Of a stretch of 64,000 nt of DNA, positions 26,853 through 35,602 are shown in pieces. A program made the translations under genes and the position numbers. Source of the DNA: CAVOJY01 sp963696405 (GTDB lineage Bacteria > Chloroflexota > Limnocylindria > Limnocylindrales > CSP1-4); NCBI GenBank assembly GCA_963696405.1, contig CAVOJY010000006.1, positions 434,001-498,000 of the forward strand, written 5' to 3'. The stretch's first letter is position 1, and each line of letters begins with the position of its first letter. The notes below the pieces were generated by a model. That model was not told the origin of the DNA and made no database searches. It saw nothing but the letters and a program-made list of their open reading frames with translations.

Positions 26853-27092
26853 GTCGTCTCTCCTCGTTGCACGCCTGCCGTGATGGCCGGCGCCCGGGGC
26901 TCATGGACCGCACCATGGTCGCACGCGAGGACAAGTCCCGGCAGCCCCGACGGCCCGGGGCCCGGACGGCCATCGCACGCTGCCACCGGTCCCTCTTCCG
27001 GCCCTCCGTTCTCTGCCGCCGTGGCCCTGCGGCAGTAGAGTTGCGACTGGATCAGGACGCGCGAGCCCACGCCGCGCGACGAGCACCGCCGC

Positions 27093-27134
27093 CGCCAACC
27101 GCCAACCGCCAACCGGCAACCGCCAAACGCCACC
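27093..27134 (+). repeat. 7-bp tandem repeat, six units, just upstream of gcvT-glyA
   Basis: Units CGCCAAC, CGCCAAC, CGCCAAC, CGGCAAC, CGCCAAA and CGCCACC follow without gaps. The array ends a few bases before the Shine-Dalgarno (AGGAG) of the fusion gene. It lies in the 5' leader and could vary in length by slippage. Confidence 0.8.
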
Positions 27135-27151
27135 CGAACCAGGAGCAGGGC

Positions 27152-29797
27152 ATGAAGCGCACCCCGCTGTACGAGAGGCACCTCCAGGCAGGCGCCAGCA
27201 TGGTCGACTTCGGCGGGTGGGAGATGCCCGTGCAGTACCCGACCGGGATCATCAAGGAGCACCTCGAGACGCGCCGCGATGCCGGCATCTTCGACGTCTC
27301 CCACATGGGTCGCTTCGTGGTCCGCGGGCCGGGCGCGCTGCCGTTCCTCCAGCACGTCCTGACGGGGAATGCCGCGGCGCTGCTCCCAGGCCGGGCCCAG
27401 TACACGATGATCCCCGACGCCGACGGCGGGGCGATTGACGACGCCTACCTCTACTGCGTGGACCGCGACGACTACCTGCTGGTGGTCAACGCGTCGAACC
27501 GCGAGAAGGACTGGGCGCACCTCCTGCAGCTCGCCCCGGGATTCCTGAACCTGGTCCTGGAGGATCGCACCGAGGAGATCGCCATGATCTCCGTCCAGGG
27601 CCCGCGGTCGCGCCGGATCACGGAGGAGATCTCCGCCGCAGGCCGGCTCCCGGAACCGGGTCGCAACAACCTCTGCCGCTCGAAGATCGACGATGTCGAG
27701 GTCATCATTGCCCGCACCGGGTACACCGGCGAGGCGCTCGGGTTCGAGCTCTTCGTGCCGGCGGAGTCGGCCCAATGGGTCTGGGACAGGGTCGTCAAGC
27801 TCGGCGCCTCGCCGATCGGCCTGGGGGCCCGCGACACGCTGCGCCTGGAAGCTGCGCTGCCGCTCTACGGCCACGAACTCGGGATCGGCCCCGACGAGGA
27901 ACCCATCCCGATCTACGCCTGCCCCCTCGCCCGTATCGCCGTGAGCTTCAGCTCCCTCAAGGGCGATTTCGTCGGCAGAGAGGCACTCGCTCGCCAGTTC
28001 GCCGCCTACCGCAGGGTCATGCGCCGCGACTACAGCCAGCGAGAGGTGCTCCCGCGCATCATCCGCCCGTTCCAGCTCCTCGATCGGGGCGTCGCGCGGC
28101 AGGGCGCCGAGGTCTACATCGGGGACCGCCACGCCGGCTGGGTGACCAGCGGCACCGTCGCGCCGTACTGGCTCTTCGCGGGCGAGGGCCTGACGAGCGT
28201 CCTCACGGAGATGAGCGACCGGCGCGCCATCGGCATGGCGCTGCTCGACGTGGACGTGGACGAGCGCACGGATGTCGAGGTCGATATCCGCGGCAACCGG
28301 GTGAAGGCCCGCACTGCCCCGTTCCTTCTCCGCTCCGATGCGCCCCCCTTCGCCCGACCGATCGCGTTCGGCGAGGTGCCGGAAGCCTGGGCCGCCGAGG
28401 TGGCTGCCGTGGCGGAGTACGCGTCGCGGGCGTCCGACCTGGTCACGCGGGCGATCGACAACACGCGCTGGCGCCAGCAGCAGTGCATCAACCTCATTCC
28501 GTCGGAGATGACGCAGTCCCCGCTCGCCCGGGCGCTATCGATCATGGATCCATCGTTCCGGTACGCCGAGCACAAGCGCGTGCGGGCGCTCCTCAACGCC
28601 GACGTCTACTACTACCAGGGCACCGACTTCATCGCCGGCGTCGAGCGCGATCTCGTGGCCCAGATGCGCGAGTTCCTCGGCGCGCGGGAGGCGGAGACGC
28701 GCGTCATCAGCGGCCAGATGGCCAACATGACCGTCTTCAGCGCCATGGTGGACTACCTGAACCGTGACGACCGCCGTTCGGAGCCGCGTCGCATCCGCTC
28801 GGTAGTGAACAACCACATCATCAAGGGCGGCCACCTGAGTGCGCAGCCCATGGGCGCCCTCCGCGATTACGTCGCCCGCGACCCATCGACCGAAGCGCCG
28901 GCGGTGTTCAACTTCCCGGTCCTTCCCGACGATCCCTACCGCATCGACACCGACGCCCTGCCCGAGCTGTTCGAGCGGGCCAGGCCCGAGCTCATCATCC
29001 TCGGGAAGAGCATGATCCTCTACCCGGAGCCGGTCGCCGAGGTCCGCCGTCTCGTGGACCAGATGGGCCTGGACACGGTGATCATGTACGACATGGCCCA
29101 CATCCTGGGCCTGGTGGGACCGCACTTCCAGGAGCCATTCAAGGACGGCGCCGACCTCGTCACGGGGTCCACCCACAAGACGTTCTTCGGCACCCAGCGA
29201 GGGGTCGTGGCCGGCAACTGGGAAGAGACCGATCCGCGCTTCCGGCTCTGGGAAACGATCGAATCACGAGCCTTCCCGGGCAGCGTGAGCAACCACCACC
29301 TCGGGACGCAACTGGGCCTGCTCGTCGCCGCCTACGAGATGAACGCCTTCAAGGACACCTACCAGCCCAAGGTGCTCGCGAACGCGAAGGCGCTGGCGGG
29401 CGCGCTTGCCGACCTCGGGATGCACGTGGCCGGCGATCCGTCGTTCGGCTACACGCAGACCCACCAGGTCGTCGTCGAGGTCGGGTACGGGAAGGGAATC
29501 GGAGCGGCCCGACAGCTCGAAGACAACAACATCGTCTGCAACTACCAGGCCTCCCCCACCGATGAGGGCTTCACCACCGCCGGCGCCCTCCGCCTGGGCG
29601 TGTCGGAGATGACCCGCTTCGGGATGGAGGAGAGCGACTTCGGCCAGGTCGCCCAGTTCATCAAGGACGTGGTGGTGGACGGGAAGGACGTCCGCGACGA
29701 GGTGGCGCGCTTCCGGACGCGCTTCATCGACCTCCACTACTGCTTCTGGGGCCCCGAGTTCTCGGAGCACGTTCGGGATCTCCGGCGCTTCATCTGA
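27152..29797 (+). CDS. Fused aminomethyltransferase (GcvT) - serine hydroxymethyltransferase (GlyA)
   Basis: An 881-residue intact frame. Residues 1-~405 are GcvT: LYERHLQAGASMVDFGGWEM, DVSHMGRF, the folate-site Asp in GGAIDDAYLY (Asp96/97), TGYTGEALGFELF, and GLGARDTLRLEAALPLYGHE. Residues ~420-881 are an SHMT: INLIPSEMTQSP, FRYAEHKRV, PLP lysine in TGSTHKTFFG (Lys676), and RLGVSEMTRFGM. GcvT transfers the aminomethyl carbon from H-protein to tetrahydrofolate. SHMT uses methylene-THF and glycine to make serine, so the fusion would join two consecutive folate steps. No gcvH or gcvP is nearby. RBS AGGAG precedes the ATG. The SHMT half looks divergent from E. coli GlyA. Confidence 0.9.
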   Translation: MKRTPLYERHLQAGASMVDFGGWEMPVQYPTGIIKEHLETRRDAGIFDVSHMGRFVVRGPGALPFLQHVLTGNAAALLPGRAQYTMIPDADGGAIDDAYLYCVDRDDYLLVVNASNREKDWAHLLQLAPGFLNLVLEDRTEEIAMISVQGPRSRRITEEISAAGRLPEPGRNNLCRSKIDDVEVIIARTGYTGEALGFELFVPAESAQWVWDRVVKLGASPIGLGARDTLRLEAALPLYGHELGIGPDEEPIPIYACPLARIAVSFSSLKGDFVGREALARQFAAYRRVMRRDYSQREVLPRIIRPFQLLDRGVARQGAEVYIGDRHAGWVTSGTVAPYWLFAGEGLTSVLTEMSDRRAIGMALLDVDVDERTDVEVDIRGNRVKARTAPFLLRSDAPPFARPIAFGEVPEAWAAEVAAVAEYASRASDLVTRAIDNTRWRQQQCINLIPSEMTQSPLARALSIMDPSFRYAEHKRVRALLNADVYYYQGTDFIAGVERDLVAQMREFLGAREAETRVISGQMANMTVFSAMVDYLNRDDRRSEPRRIRSVVNNHIIKGGHLSAQPMGALRDYVARDPSTEAPAVFNFPVLPDDPYRIDTDALPELFERARPELIILGKSMILYPEPVAEVRRLVDQMGLDTVIMYDMAHILGLVGPHFQEPFKDGADLVTGSTHKTFFGTQRGVVAGNWEETDPRFRLWETIESRAFPGSVSNHHLGTQLGLLVAAYEMNAFKDTYQPKVLANAKALAGALADLGMHVAGDPSFGYTQTHQVVVEVGYGKGIGAARQLEDNNIVCNYQASPTDEGFTTAGALRLGVSEMTRFGMEESDFGQVAQFIKDVVVDGKDVRDEVARFRTRFIDLHYCFWGPEFSEHVRDLRRFI

Positions 29798-29833
29798 GCG
29801 GGCGTTGACGGCGGCCGGATCGCCCGGCACCGC

Positions 29834-30870
29834 TCACGGCGCGGCCGACGCCTTCTCCCGGGTGAGTGCGACGTAGTTGACCTGCAGGTCCACGGGCACC
29901 CCGAACTCCTTCGCCAGCTCCGCCGCGAGAGGGGCCGCGTCTGGCGGCGCATCCGAACCGGTCAGGTTGAGGGTCACGCTGTCCCCGTCGATCAACCACG
30001 ACGTGACCTCGAGGTCCCGGTCCCCAAGCCAGTCCCGGACAAGCGGGGCGCCGGCTGTCCCCCGGAGCACTTTCTGCGCCTCTACGACCCCGTCCACGAC
30101 AAGGGGAACTGCGATGACGACGAGGGCGATCATCGCCCCGATGAACCCAATCCGCAGCCGGTTCCGCTCGCGGAGCATCGCCGGGCTCGGCGCCGCGCCG
30201 GAAGGTCACGAAGACGATGCAGGCGACGACCACGATTGCGGAGAAGTTGGTGAGGAACAGGACGAGGGCGCCGGCCGCGTCGTCGAGACGGCCCAGCTCG
30301 AGACAGATCCCGACCGTGGCCAGCGGCGGCACCAGGGAGACCGCGATCGCCACTCCCGGCAGGGCGTCCGTTCCCGGTGTGGCGGGCCGCGACGTAGGCG
30401 CCTGCCGCACCGGCTGTCAGCGCGACACCGAGATCGAGGATTCCCGGAGCAGTGCGGGCGTCGAGCGCGGGCGTCAGGGTGAGCGGATCGGGGATCACCC
30501 ACGAGACGAGGAACCCGATCGCCACCACCATCAGCCCGCCGAGGACGACCTGGAGGAAGCTGATCGTCTGCCAGCGCGTCCGACCCGTCACGAGGGCCCC
30601 GGCGAACGCCATCATCGCGCCGCCCAGGGGGGCGACGACCATGGCCCCGATGATCGAGGCGACCGAGTCCTGGTAGAGGCCGAATGACGCGATGAACGCG
30701 GCGAGCGCGAGGAGAGCGACGTACGTCTGGAGCGAGCGCCGGAACGCCTCGCCCTCCGGGAAGAGGTCGTCCAGGGTCGCCGATCCCAGGGACTGGCGAG
30801 CATCGACCAGGCTTGGACTCACCTGCGAGACGCCGGCTCCGGGGGTGCTGGCGACCGCTTCGCTTCCCAT
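29834..30870 (-). pseudogene. DUF389-family membrane protein, two frameshifts
   Basis: Three frames combine to one DUF389 protein (~345 residues). The N-terminal part holds the signature SFGLYQDSVASIIGAMVVAP and GGAMMAFAGALVTG. The middle has VAIAVSLVPPLATVGICLE and LFLTNFSAIVVVACIVFV. The C-terminal part starts LRERNRLRIGFIGAMIALVV and ends in a soluble domain. Shifts are needed near 30373 and 30185. DUF389 proteins have about six membrane spans and no established function. The start ATG 30870 has GGGAGG upstream. It is convergent with gcvT-glyA, 36 bp apart. Confidence 0.65.
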
Positions 30871-31212
30871 GTACGTGCCCTCCCGCGCGACAACGGCCGA
30901 CCCGCCGTGGGTCGCAGCCGGCCGCAAGCGTAGCGCGCCGAAGGGCCCAGATGCAGGCCGCTCCCCGGCTCAGGGGGAGGGAGCCGGCCCACAAGAAAGC
31001 TCTCCGGCGCGACGATCATCCCTCTCCGACGGCGTCGGCGGCATTTCGATTGTTGCCGAACATCGATACGTACACGACGAGCGGTCCCATCCCGGCCGTC
31101 CTGCTAAACGCAGCGAGATTCGTCGATGGTCATGGACAGACCCCCAGCGCCATGCGCCGCAGCAGGGTCGCCCTCGCTCGGACGCGCAACCTCGTGGTAG
31201 ATTCGCCGCCGC
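30871..31212. other. Non-coding stretch upstream of tRNA-Thr
   Basis: 342 bases with no convincing gene. It must contain the promoter of the DUF389 gene and that of tRNA-Thr. A GC-rich inverted segment around 30955-30985 is visible, but no clear -10/-35 pair can be named. Confidence 0.5.
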
Positions 31213-31287
31213 GCCGACATAGCTCAGTGGTAGAGCAGCTGTTTCGTAAACAGCAGGTCCTCGGTTCAAATCCGAGTGTCGGCTCCA
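31213..31287 (+). tRNA. tRNA-Thr (CGT anticodon)
   Basis: The cloverleaf closes fully: acceptor GCCGACA with TGTCGGC, D-arm with AGCTCAGTGGTAGAGC, anticodon stem GCTGT/ACAGC around loop TTCGTAA (anticodon CGT), and T-arm CTCGG-TTCAAAT-CCGAG. Discriminator T is followed by an encoded CCA at 31285-31287. It reads ACG threonine codons. Confidence 0.96.
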
Positions 31288-31299
31288 CAAGTTCCGATC

Positions 31300-31328
31300 A
31301 GAACCGGTCCGCAAGGGCCGGTTCTTTC
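31300..31328 (+). terminator. Rho-independent terminator after tRNA-Thr
   Basis: AGAACCGG (31300-31307) and CCGGTTCT (31318-31325) form a perfect 8-bp stem with a 10-nt loop, followed by TTC. It sits 13 bp after the tRNA. Confidence 0.8.
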
Positions 31329-31437
31329 ACAGGCCTGCATGTCCACCCGGCTGACCCCCTGCATCACCTGCTGCATGACCCCATGCTCAATCTGCAGACC
31401 GACCCCTTATGCGTGGACGCACGGAGCGTGATGGTTC

Positions 31438-31482
31438 TTCGTAGACCGCAGGCCCTCGGTTCAAGTCCGAGTGTCGGCTCCA
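31438..31482 (+). repeat. Partial copy of the tRNA-Thr 3' half (45 bp)
   Basis: Matches 31243-31287 of tRNA-Thr at 41 of 45 positions with no gaps, offset exactly 195 bp, including the T-arm, 3' acceptor strand and CCA. The 5' half is absent, so it is not a functional tRNA. It resembles either an att-type target duplication or the remains of a tandem tRNA. No integrase gene is visible nearby. Confidence 0.75.
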
Positions 31483-31618
31483 ACACCCGCTCCCCTTGCG
31501 GTCGCGCGTGGCGGGCACCACAACGGGTTGTGGTCCCCCTCGGTGACGATCGACGCCCAGGTCGTCCGCGGCGGGCGCCGGCCCAGGGAGAGGCGTCTCG
31601 TGGGTTTCGTGCGACTCG

Positions 31619-32917
31619 TCAAGACGTAAGGGCGCCAACCGGGATGACGAATACGCCGTCGGACCGCCGGTATGCGTAGCCCCAGCCGGTGACGACAGCC
31701 AGAAACGCAGGATGGCCATGACGCTGCGGGTCGACGTTCGTAGCGACCCGGAGAAGGCTGTTGGCTCCCTTGTCGATGTCGCCCTGGCCGAGCTTGACTT
31801 CGACCGCTGCCCATTGGCCGGACCGCGTGTGGAGGATCGCGTCAGCCTCCGCGCCGGTGTTCTCCCGGTAGTGGGAAACGGAGGCTCCGATGGCCTGACC
31901 GTAGATGCGCAGGTCCCGAACAACGAGCGACTCGAAGAGGAAACCGAGGGTCTCGGGGTCCCGCAGGAGCCGGTCGGGGCCGGCGCCCAGGGCCGCCGCC
32001 GCAAGCGAGGGATCTACGAAGTGGCGCGTTACCGAGGAGCGAAGCACGCCCCGCGAGCGCAGCGCCGGAGACCACGCGGGCAGGTCCTCGACGATGAACA
32101 GGCGCGTCAGCGCCTTGAGGTAGTGGATGACCGTGTGGTAGTTGATCGCGCCCTGCCCGTCGGCTCCGGCGACGTCGGCACCGATGGTCGAGGCGGAGGC
32201 TTCCGTGGCGACGCATCTCGCGAGCGAGCGGAGGAGACGAGCGACGTTCTCCGGGTCATGGCGCGGACCATCGAGCCGGCCGAGGTCAACACGGCATGTC
32301 TCGTCGAGGTAGCCCTGCGTAGCGATCATGGCATCTGCCGGATCACGGCGCAGCAGCACCGGCCAGCCTCCGACAACGATCCGCTCGACGATGTCGCGAA
32401 TGTCGAGGCCCGGGTCCCCCGCCTCGGCTTCGACGCCCGCGAACAGGCCTGCGAGTGAGATGGTCTTGCTGGAGTGTCCGCTCTCGGCGAGCGACATGGG
32501 GCGCATCCGCAGACGCGTGATTCGCAGGGACCCCGTGTGCCGGGTCTCGTCGTCGGACGGGACCGCGGAGCCGGCGAGGATGTAGCGGCCGGTCTCCTCG
32601 GGGTGGTCGTCGACGTCACCGCGGACCTCGTTCCAGACGTCCTTCACGAGCTGCCATTCGTCGATGAGGCGAGGCCGCTCCCCGTCGAGCAGGAGCGCCG
32701 GGTTCAGCTCGCCAACCCTGCGTGCCGCCGGGTCCCGGTCGAGACGCACCGCGCTCTTCGCAGCACGGAGGGCGGTCTGGGTCTTGCCACAGCCTCGCGG
32801 CCCCTCGACGAGGACGGCTCCGGTCGCGCGGAGCCGACTCGCCAGTTCCGCGTCGGCGAACCTGGGGATGTAGTCGCGGATTCGCCCAAGGGGATTCTCG
32901 GCAGTGGAGGCGCTCAT
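31619..32917 (-). CDS. AAA ATPase with DUF4143 domain (first copy)
   Basis: A 432-residue protein: N-terminal Walker A in VEGPRGCGKTQTAL, Walker B-like RLIDEWQL, sensor-like YILAGSAVPSDD, and a C-terminal DUF4143 region with LGFLFESLVVRDLRIYGQ and the restriction-like fold EADAILHTRSGQWAAVEVKL. These ATPases are widespread, often horizontally moved, and their role is unknown; links to toxin-antitoxin or DNA maintenance have been proposed. A palindrome with an embedded TTGACA lies 48 bp upstream. A second, different member of the family is encoded at 34153-35385. Confidence 0.82.
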   Translation of the reverse strand: MSASTAENPLGRIRDYIPRFADAELASRLRATGAVLVEGPRGCGKTQTALRAAKSAVRLDRDPAARRVGELNPALLLDGERPRLIDEWQLVKDVWNEVRGDVDDHPEETGRYILAGSAVPSDDETRHTGSLRITRLRMRPMSLAESGHSSKTISLAGLFAGVEAEAGDPGLDIRDIVERIVVGGWPVLLRRDPADAMIATQGYLDETCRVDLGRLDGPRHDPENVARLLRSLARCVATEASASTIGADVAGADGQGAINYHTVIHYLKALTRLFIVEDLPAWSPALRSRGVLRSSVTRHFVDPSLAAAALGAGPDRLLRDPETLGFLFESLVVRDLRIYGQAIGASVSHYRENTGAEADAILHTRSGQWAAVEVKLGQGDIDKGANSLLRVATNVDPQRHGHPAFLAVVTGWGYAYRRSDGVFVIPVGALTS

Positions 32918-32964
32918 CTGGAACTCTCGTGAGTGCTATGTTGTAACGACTGTGGACGCTAACG

Positions 32965-32984
32965 TAGCGCTTGTCAAGGCGCTA
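32965..32984 (-). promoter_or_regulatory. Palindromic promoter region of the first DUF4143 gene
   Basis: On the minus strand TAGCGC and GCGCTA flank CTTGACAA, so a consensus -35 TTGACA sits in the centre of a perfect 6-bp-arm palindrome. GTTAGCG-type half-sites recur on both sides (32955-32986). This fits a repressor covering the -35 box; no matching -10 is convincing. Confidence 0.4.
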
Positions 32985-33305
32985 ACTTGTAAGGCGCCCC
33001 ACTACGGTGAGTCCACCAATCAGCATCCAGGGCCACGGGCCCAGGATGAACCGGAAGCCATCCCATCGCCCCTCGAGCGCCGGCCCGAGCAGCGGAAACG
33101 CCGCGAGCGGCTCGATCGTTCGCCGGACACGATCACGCGTAGAATTCCGTGAGGCTGTGCGACCGGACGAGGTGAGCGAGATCCTGTCGACGATGGGCGC
33201 CCGGCCGATCCGGACGCCCGTCGTGCACTGTCCCGGGCGAGCCGGGCGCGTCGCCCGGCCGGGCGACCTACTGGGCGGGAACCAGGGTGACCTGGTTCTC
33301 GCCAC
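32982..33305 (-). pseudogene. Possible ParE/RelE-type toxin remnant
   Basis: The 107-codon frame contains RRTIEPLAAFPLLGPALEG and then RFILGPWPWMLI, which resembles the core of ParE/RelE-family toxins (an amphipathic helix, a Pro-Gly turn, then a beta strand). The usual start and last strands are missing and no antitoxin is next to it. It may be decayed or a chance resemblance. Confidence 0.25.
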
Positions 33306-34041
33306 CCGCCGCCTTGAGCGTGAGGATGTTCCCGGTCTGGTCGAACGTCGTCGAGGCCTGGAGGGCCGCCAGGAACTGCTGCTCCTGGTCGTTCACCGCC
33401 TGGTCGGCGCACGCCTTCATCGTCGAGGCCAGGGGGCCGATCTTGAGCGTGGTGCCGTCCAGTGAGTACGGGCCGCTGTAGGTGTTGCAGCCGGCGGACC
33501 CCGAAACCTGGTCGGCGGTGAAGATCGCGGTGAGCGTGCTGTCGGCGACCGGCGAGACCACCGCCTGCTTGCCGTTGTTGTAGCCGGTGACGTCCCACGA
33601 GCCCTCGAGCGGGTTCGCGGCGGCGGCCGAGTAGACCAGGATCGACTTGCCGGCGCTGTCGAACATCGTCAGCGCGTCGCTGGTCGCGGTGAAGGTGGCA
33701 GCCTTGGCCAGGTTGGCCAGGTAGGCCTGCTCGAGCGCGGTCTTGTCCGGCTCGCACGCCATCGCCGTGGTCGCCGCGGCGCCGACCTTGATCGTCGCAC
33801 CCGAGATGGTGACCGGGGCGTTGTAGAGGTTGCAGCCGGCGGAGCCGCTCACCTTGCCGTCCGCGAACTTCGCGTCGACCCGCGTCCCGGCCGGGACCTG
33901 GGTGGCGGTTCCTGAGACGTCGTACGTCTTCAGGGCCCAGCTCGTCCCGTCGATCGTCCCGCCGGTCCCGCCGGCGGTCGAACAGGCGGCCACGGAGAAG
34001 GCAACGGCCGCGATGGCCAGCCCGATGATGATCCTGCGCAT
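33268..34041 (-). CDS. Lipoprotein with two META (HslJ-like) domains
   Basis: A 257-residue protein. The signal peptide ends with a lipobox-like SVAACS (Cys20). Two META domains follow: the first has GTSWALKTYDV and SGSAGCNLYNAPVTI, the second GSWDVTGYNNGKQAVV and SGSAGCNTYSGPYSL. Each repeat keeps a conserved GCN and a later Cys that could pair. META/HslJ proteins are envelope proteins of poorly known role, some tied to stress. A single gene between the two DUF4143 ATPases. Confidence 0.85.
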   Translation of the reverse strand: MRRIIIGLAIAAVAFSVAACSTAGGTGGTIDGTSWALKTYDVSGTATQVPAGTRVDAKFADGKVSGSAGCNLYNAPVTISGATIKVGAAATTAMACEPDKTALEQAYLANLAKAATFTATSDALTMFDSAGKSILVYSAAAANPLEGSWDVTGYNNGKQAVVSPVADSTLTAIFTADQVSGSAGCNTYSGPYSLDGTTLKIGPLASTMKACADQAVNDQEQQFLAALQASTTFDQTGNILTLKAAGGENQVTLVPAQ

Positions 34042-34152
34042 GTGAGTCTCCTCGAAGATGAGCGGTGGGGAAGCGTCGCGACCCCCGGTGTCACGACCCA
34101 GGAAGGCCGGGGTCCGCGCGGCAGGGTAGCACGCCGTTGTTCATCGAGTAGA

Positions 34153-35385
34153 TCAACCCCAGAGCGCGGAGATCGGGGCGGCGATGAGCCGGTCCCCCAG
34201 GCGGTAGGCGCGTGGGCCGGTATGGAACACGATGCCGGCCACGAACGACTCGTCGAACCGGTCGCGGAGCGCGGCCAGATGGCGGGCGCTGTCGGTCGAA
34301 GGTGCGGCATCGGCCTTGACTTCCATCGCGACCAGGCGGCCTCCGGCGAGCTCCGCGAGAAGGTCGATCTCGAACCTGCCCTGCTGCTGGCGAACGTGGT
34401 AGAGGCGCGGTCGGGTGGCCGCCGTCGAAAGCTCGGCGCGGACCTGGGCGACGACGAACGTGTCGAGCAGCCGGCCGAGCAGGTCGCCGTTGCGGAGCAC
34501 GAGATCGGTGTCGAGCCCGAGCACGGCGCCCGCGAGCGCCGGGTCAACGACGTGGCGCTTGGGGCCGAGCACGAGGCGCTTGAGCCGGTTAGACGTCCAG
34601 GCCGGCAGCGTCTCGACGACGAGCAGGTTGACCAGGAGTCGCTCGTACGCCTGGGCCGTCCGCCGGTTGATGCCCGCAGCCTCGAACAGCGTCCGGTCCT
34701 CGACAACCCCCGCGGTGTTGAGGGCGTAGGACTCGAGGTAGCGGCGGAGACGCGCCGGGTCTCGCCCGCCGTCGATCTGTTCGGCGTCACGGGTGAGCAG
34801 GTGCTCCACGTAACTCTCGAGCCAACGGCGTCTCGTGGCCTCGGCGAGGCGCAGGGCAGGCTCCGGGAAGCCGCCGCGCAGCAGCAGCTCGACGTAGCCT
34901 CGGAGATCAGGGGTGTCCGAGGCCGGCACGATGTCGGCGCCGGCGACCACCCGATCGAGGAACGAGATGGATGCTCCAGCGCCCCCCTGCTCGCGGACGG
35001 TCATCCCGTACATCGGGACTCGCGTGAGTCGCCCGGTCCCTGGCCATAGCTCGCCCTCGAGGTCACCGCGGACCGATCCTGTGACGATGAACCGACCGGG
35101 ATCGGGCCGGGCATCGACGGCGCGCTTCACCGCCCCAAGCACGCCCGGGACGGCCTGCCACTCGTCCAGCAGGACAGGCTCGGGCAGGCCGCGCATCGCG
35201 GCGTCAGGGTCCGCCCGGAACGCCACGGCCTCCGCCTCACGGTCGAGATGGATGACGGTCGCGGCGCGGCGGACGGCCGTGGTCGTCTTCCCCGTCGCGC
35301 GCGGACCGGTGATGAAGATCGCCGGCAGCTCGCCCAGCAGCGCGTCGATCAGGCTATCGACCAGCCTGGGGCGGTAGTCCTCCAC
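34153..35385 (-). CDS. AAA ATPase with DUF4143 domain (second copy)
   Basis: A 410-residue protein: YRPRLVDSLIDALLGELPAI, Walker A in ITGPRATGKTTTA, PEPVLLDEWQAVPG as Walker B region, FIVTGSVRGD, then the DUF4143 part with GRLLDTFVVAQVRAEL and FEIDLLAELAGGRLVAMEVK (PD-(D/E)xK-like core). The sequence clearly differs from the copy at 31619, so this is not a recent duplication. Three 16-bp repeats spaced exactly 23 bp apart begin 11 bp upstream of its start. Function is unknown. Confidence 0.82.
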   Translation of the reverse strand: MEDYRPRLVDSLIDALLGELPAIFITGPRATGKTTTAVRRAATVIHLDREAEAVAFRADPDAAMRGLPEPVLLDEWQAVPGVLGAVKRAVDARPDPGRFIVTGSVRGDLEGELWPGTGRLTRVPMYGMTVREQGGAGASISFLDRVVAGADIVPASDTPDLRGYVELLLRGGFPEPALRLAEATRRRWLESYVEHLLTRDAEQIDGGRDPARLRRYLESYALNTAGVVEDRTLFEAAGINRRTAQAYERLLVNLLVVETLPAWTSNRLKRLVLGPKRHVVDPALAGAVLGLDTDLVLRNGDLLGRLLDTFVVAQVRAELSTAATRPRLYHVRQQQGRFEIDLLAELAGGRLVAMEVKADAAPSTDSARHLAALRDRFDESFVAGIVFHTGPRAYRLGDRLIAAPISALWG

Positions 35386-35395
35386 GGCGGAATAC

Positions 35396-35457
35396 TACCA
35401 CTCTACCGCATCCCGCAGTACGACTCTACCGCATGTGCCGATACCACTCTGCCACAG
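35396..35457. repeat. Three 16-bp repeats with 23-bp period upstream of a DUF4143 gene
   Basis: TACCACTCTACCGCAT at 35396, TACGACTCTACCGCAT at 35419 and TACCACTCTGCCACAG at 35442. The spacing is exactly 23 bp, about two helical turns, so bound proteins would line up on one face. They sit directly before the ATPase start on the minus strand. This is a likely operator array; a plasmid-like iteron role is less likely. Confidence 0.65.
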
Positions 35458-35602
35458 TCCGAGGCGGCGTGCGTCATCGGCCGGCCGGCGTGGCCGCGGA
35501 GTGCACCGACCGAGCGGGGCATCATTCCGGCGGCACCGACAGCCGCCGTCAGCCCGGCGGGAGCTGCCGTTCTCGGAAAGCAGGATGCAGCGCCCTGAGG
35601 CG

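Noticed and set aside
26853..27151. Glycine riboswitch before the GcvT-GlyA gene
   Set aside because: No paired aptamer-like conserved segments could be found, only a heptamer repeat.
31438..31482. Second tRNA-Thr gene
   Set aside because: The 5' half, D-arm and acceptor 5' strand are missing, so it cannot fold as a tRNA.
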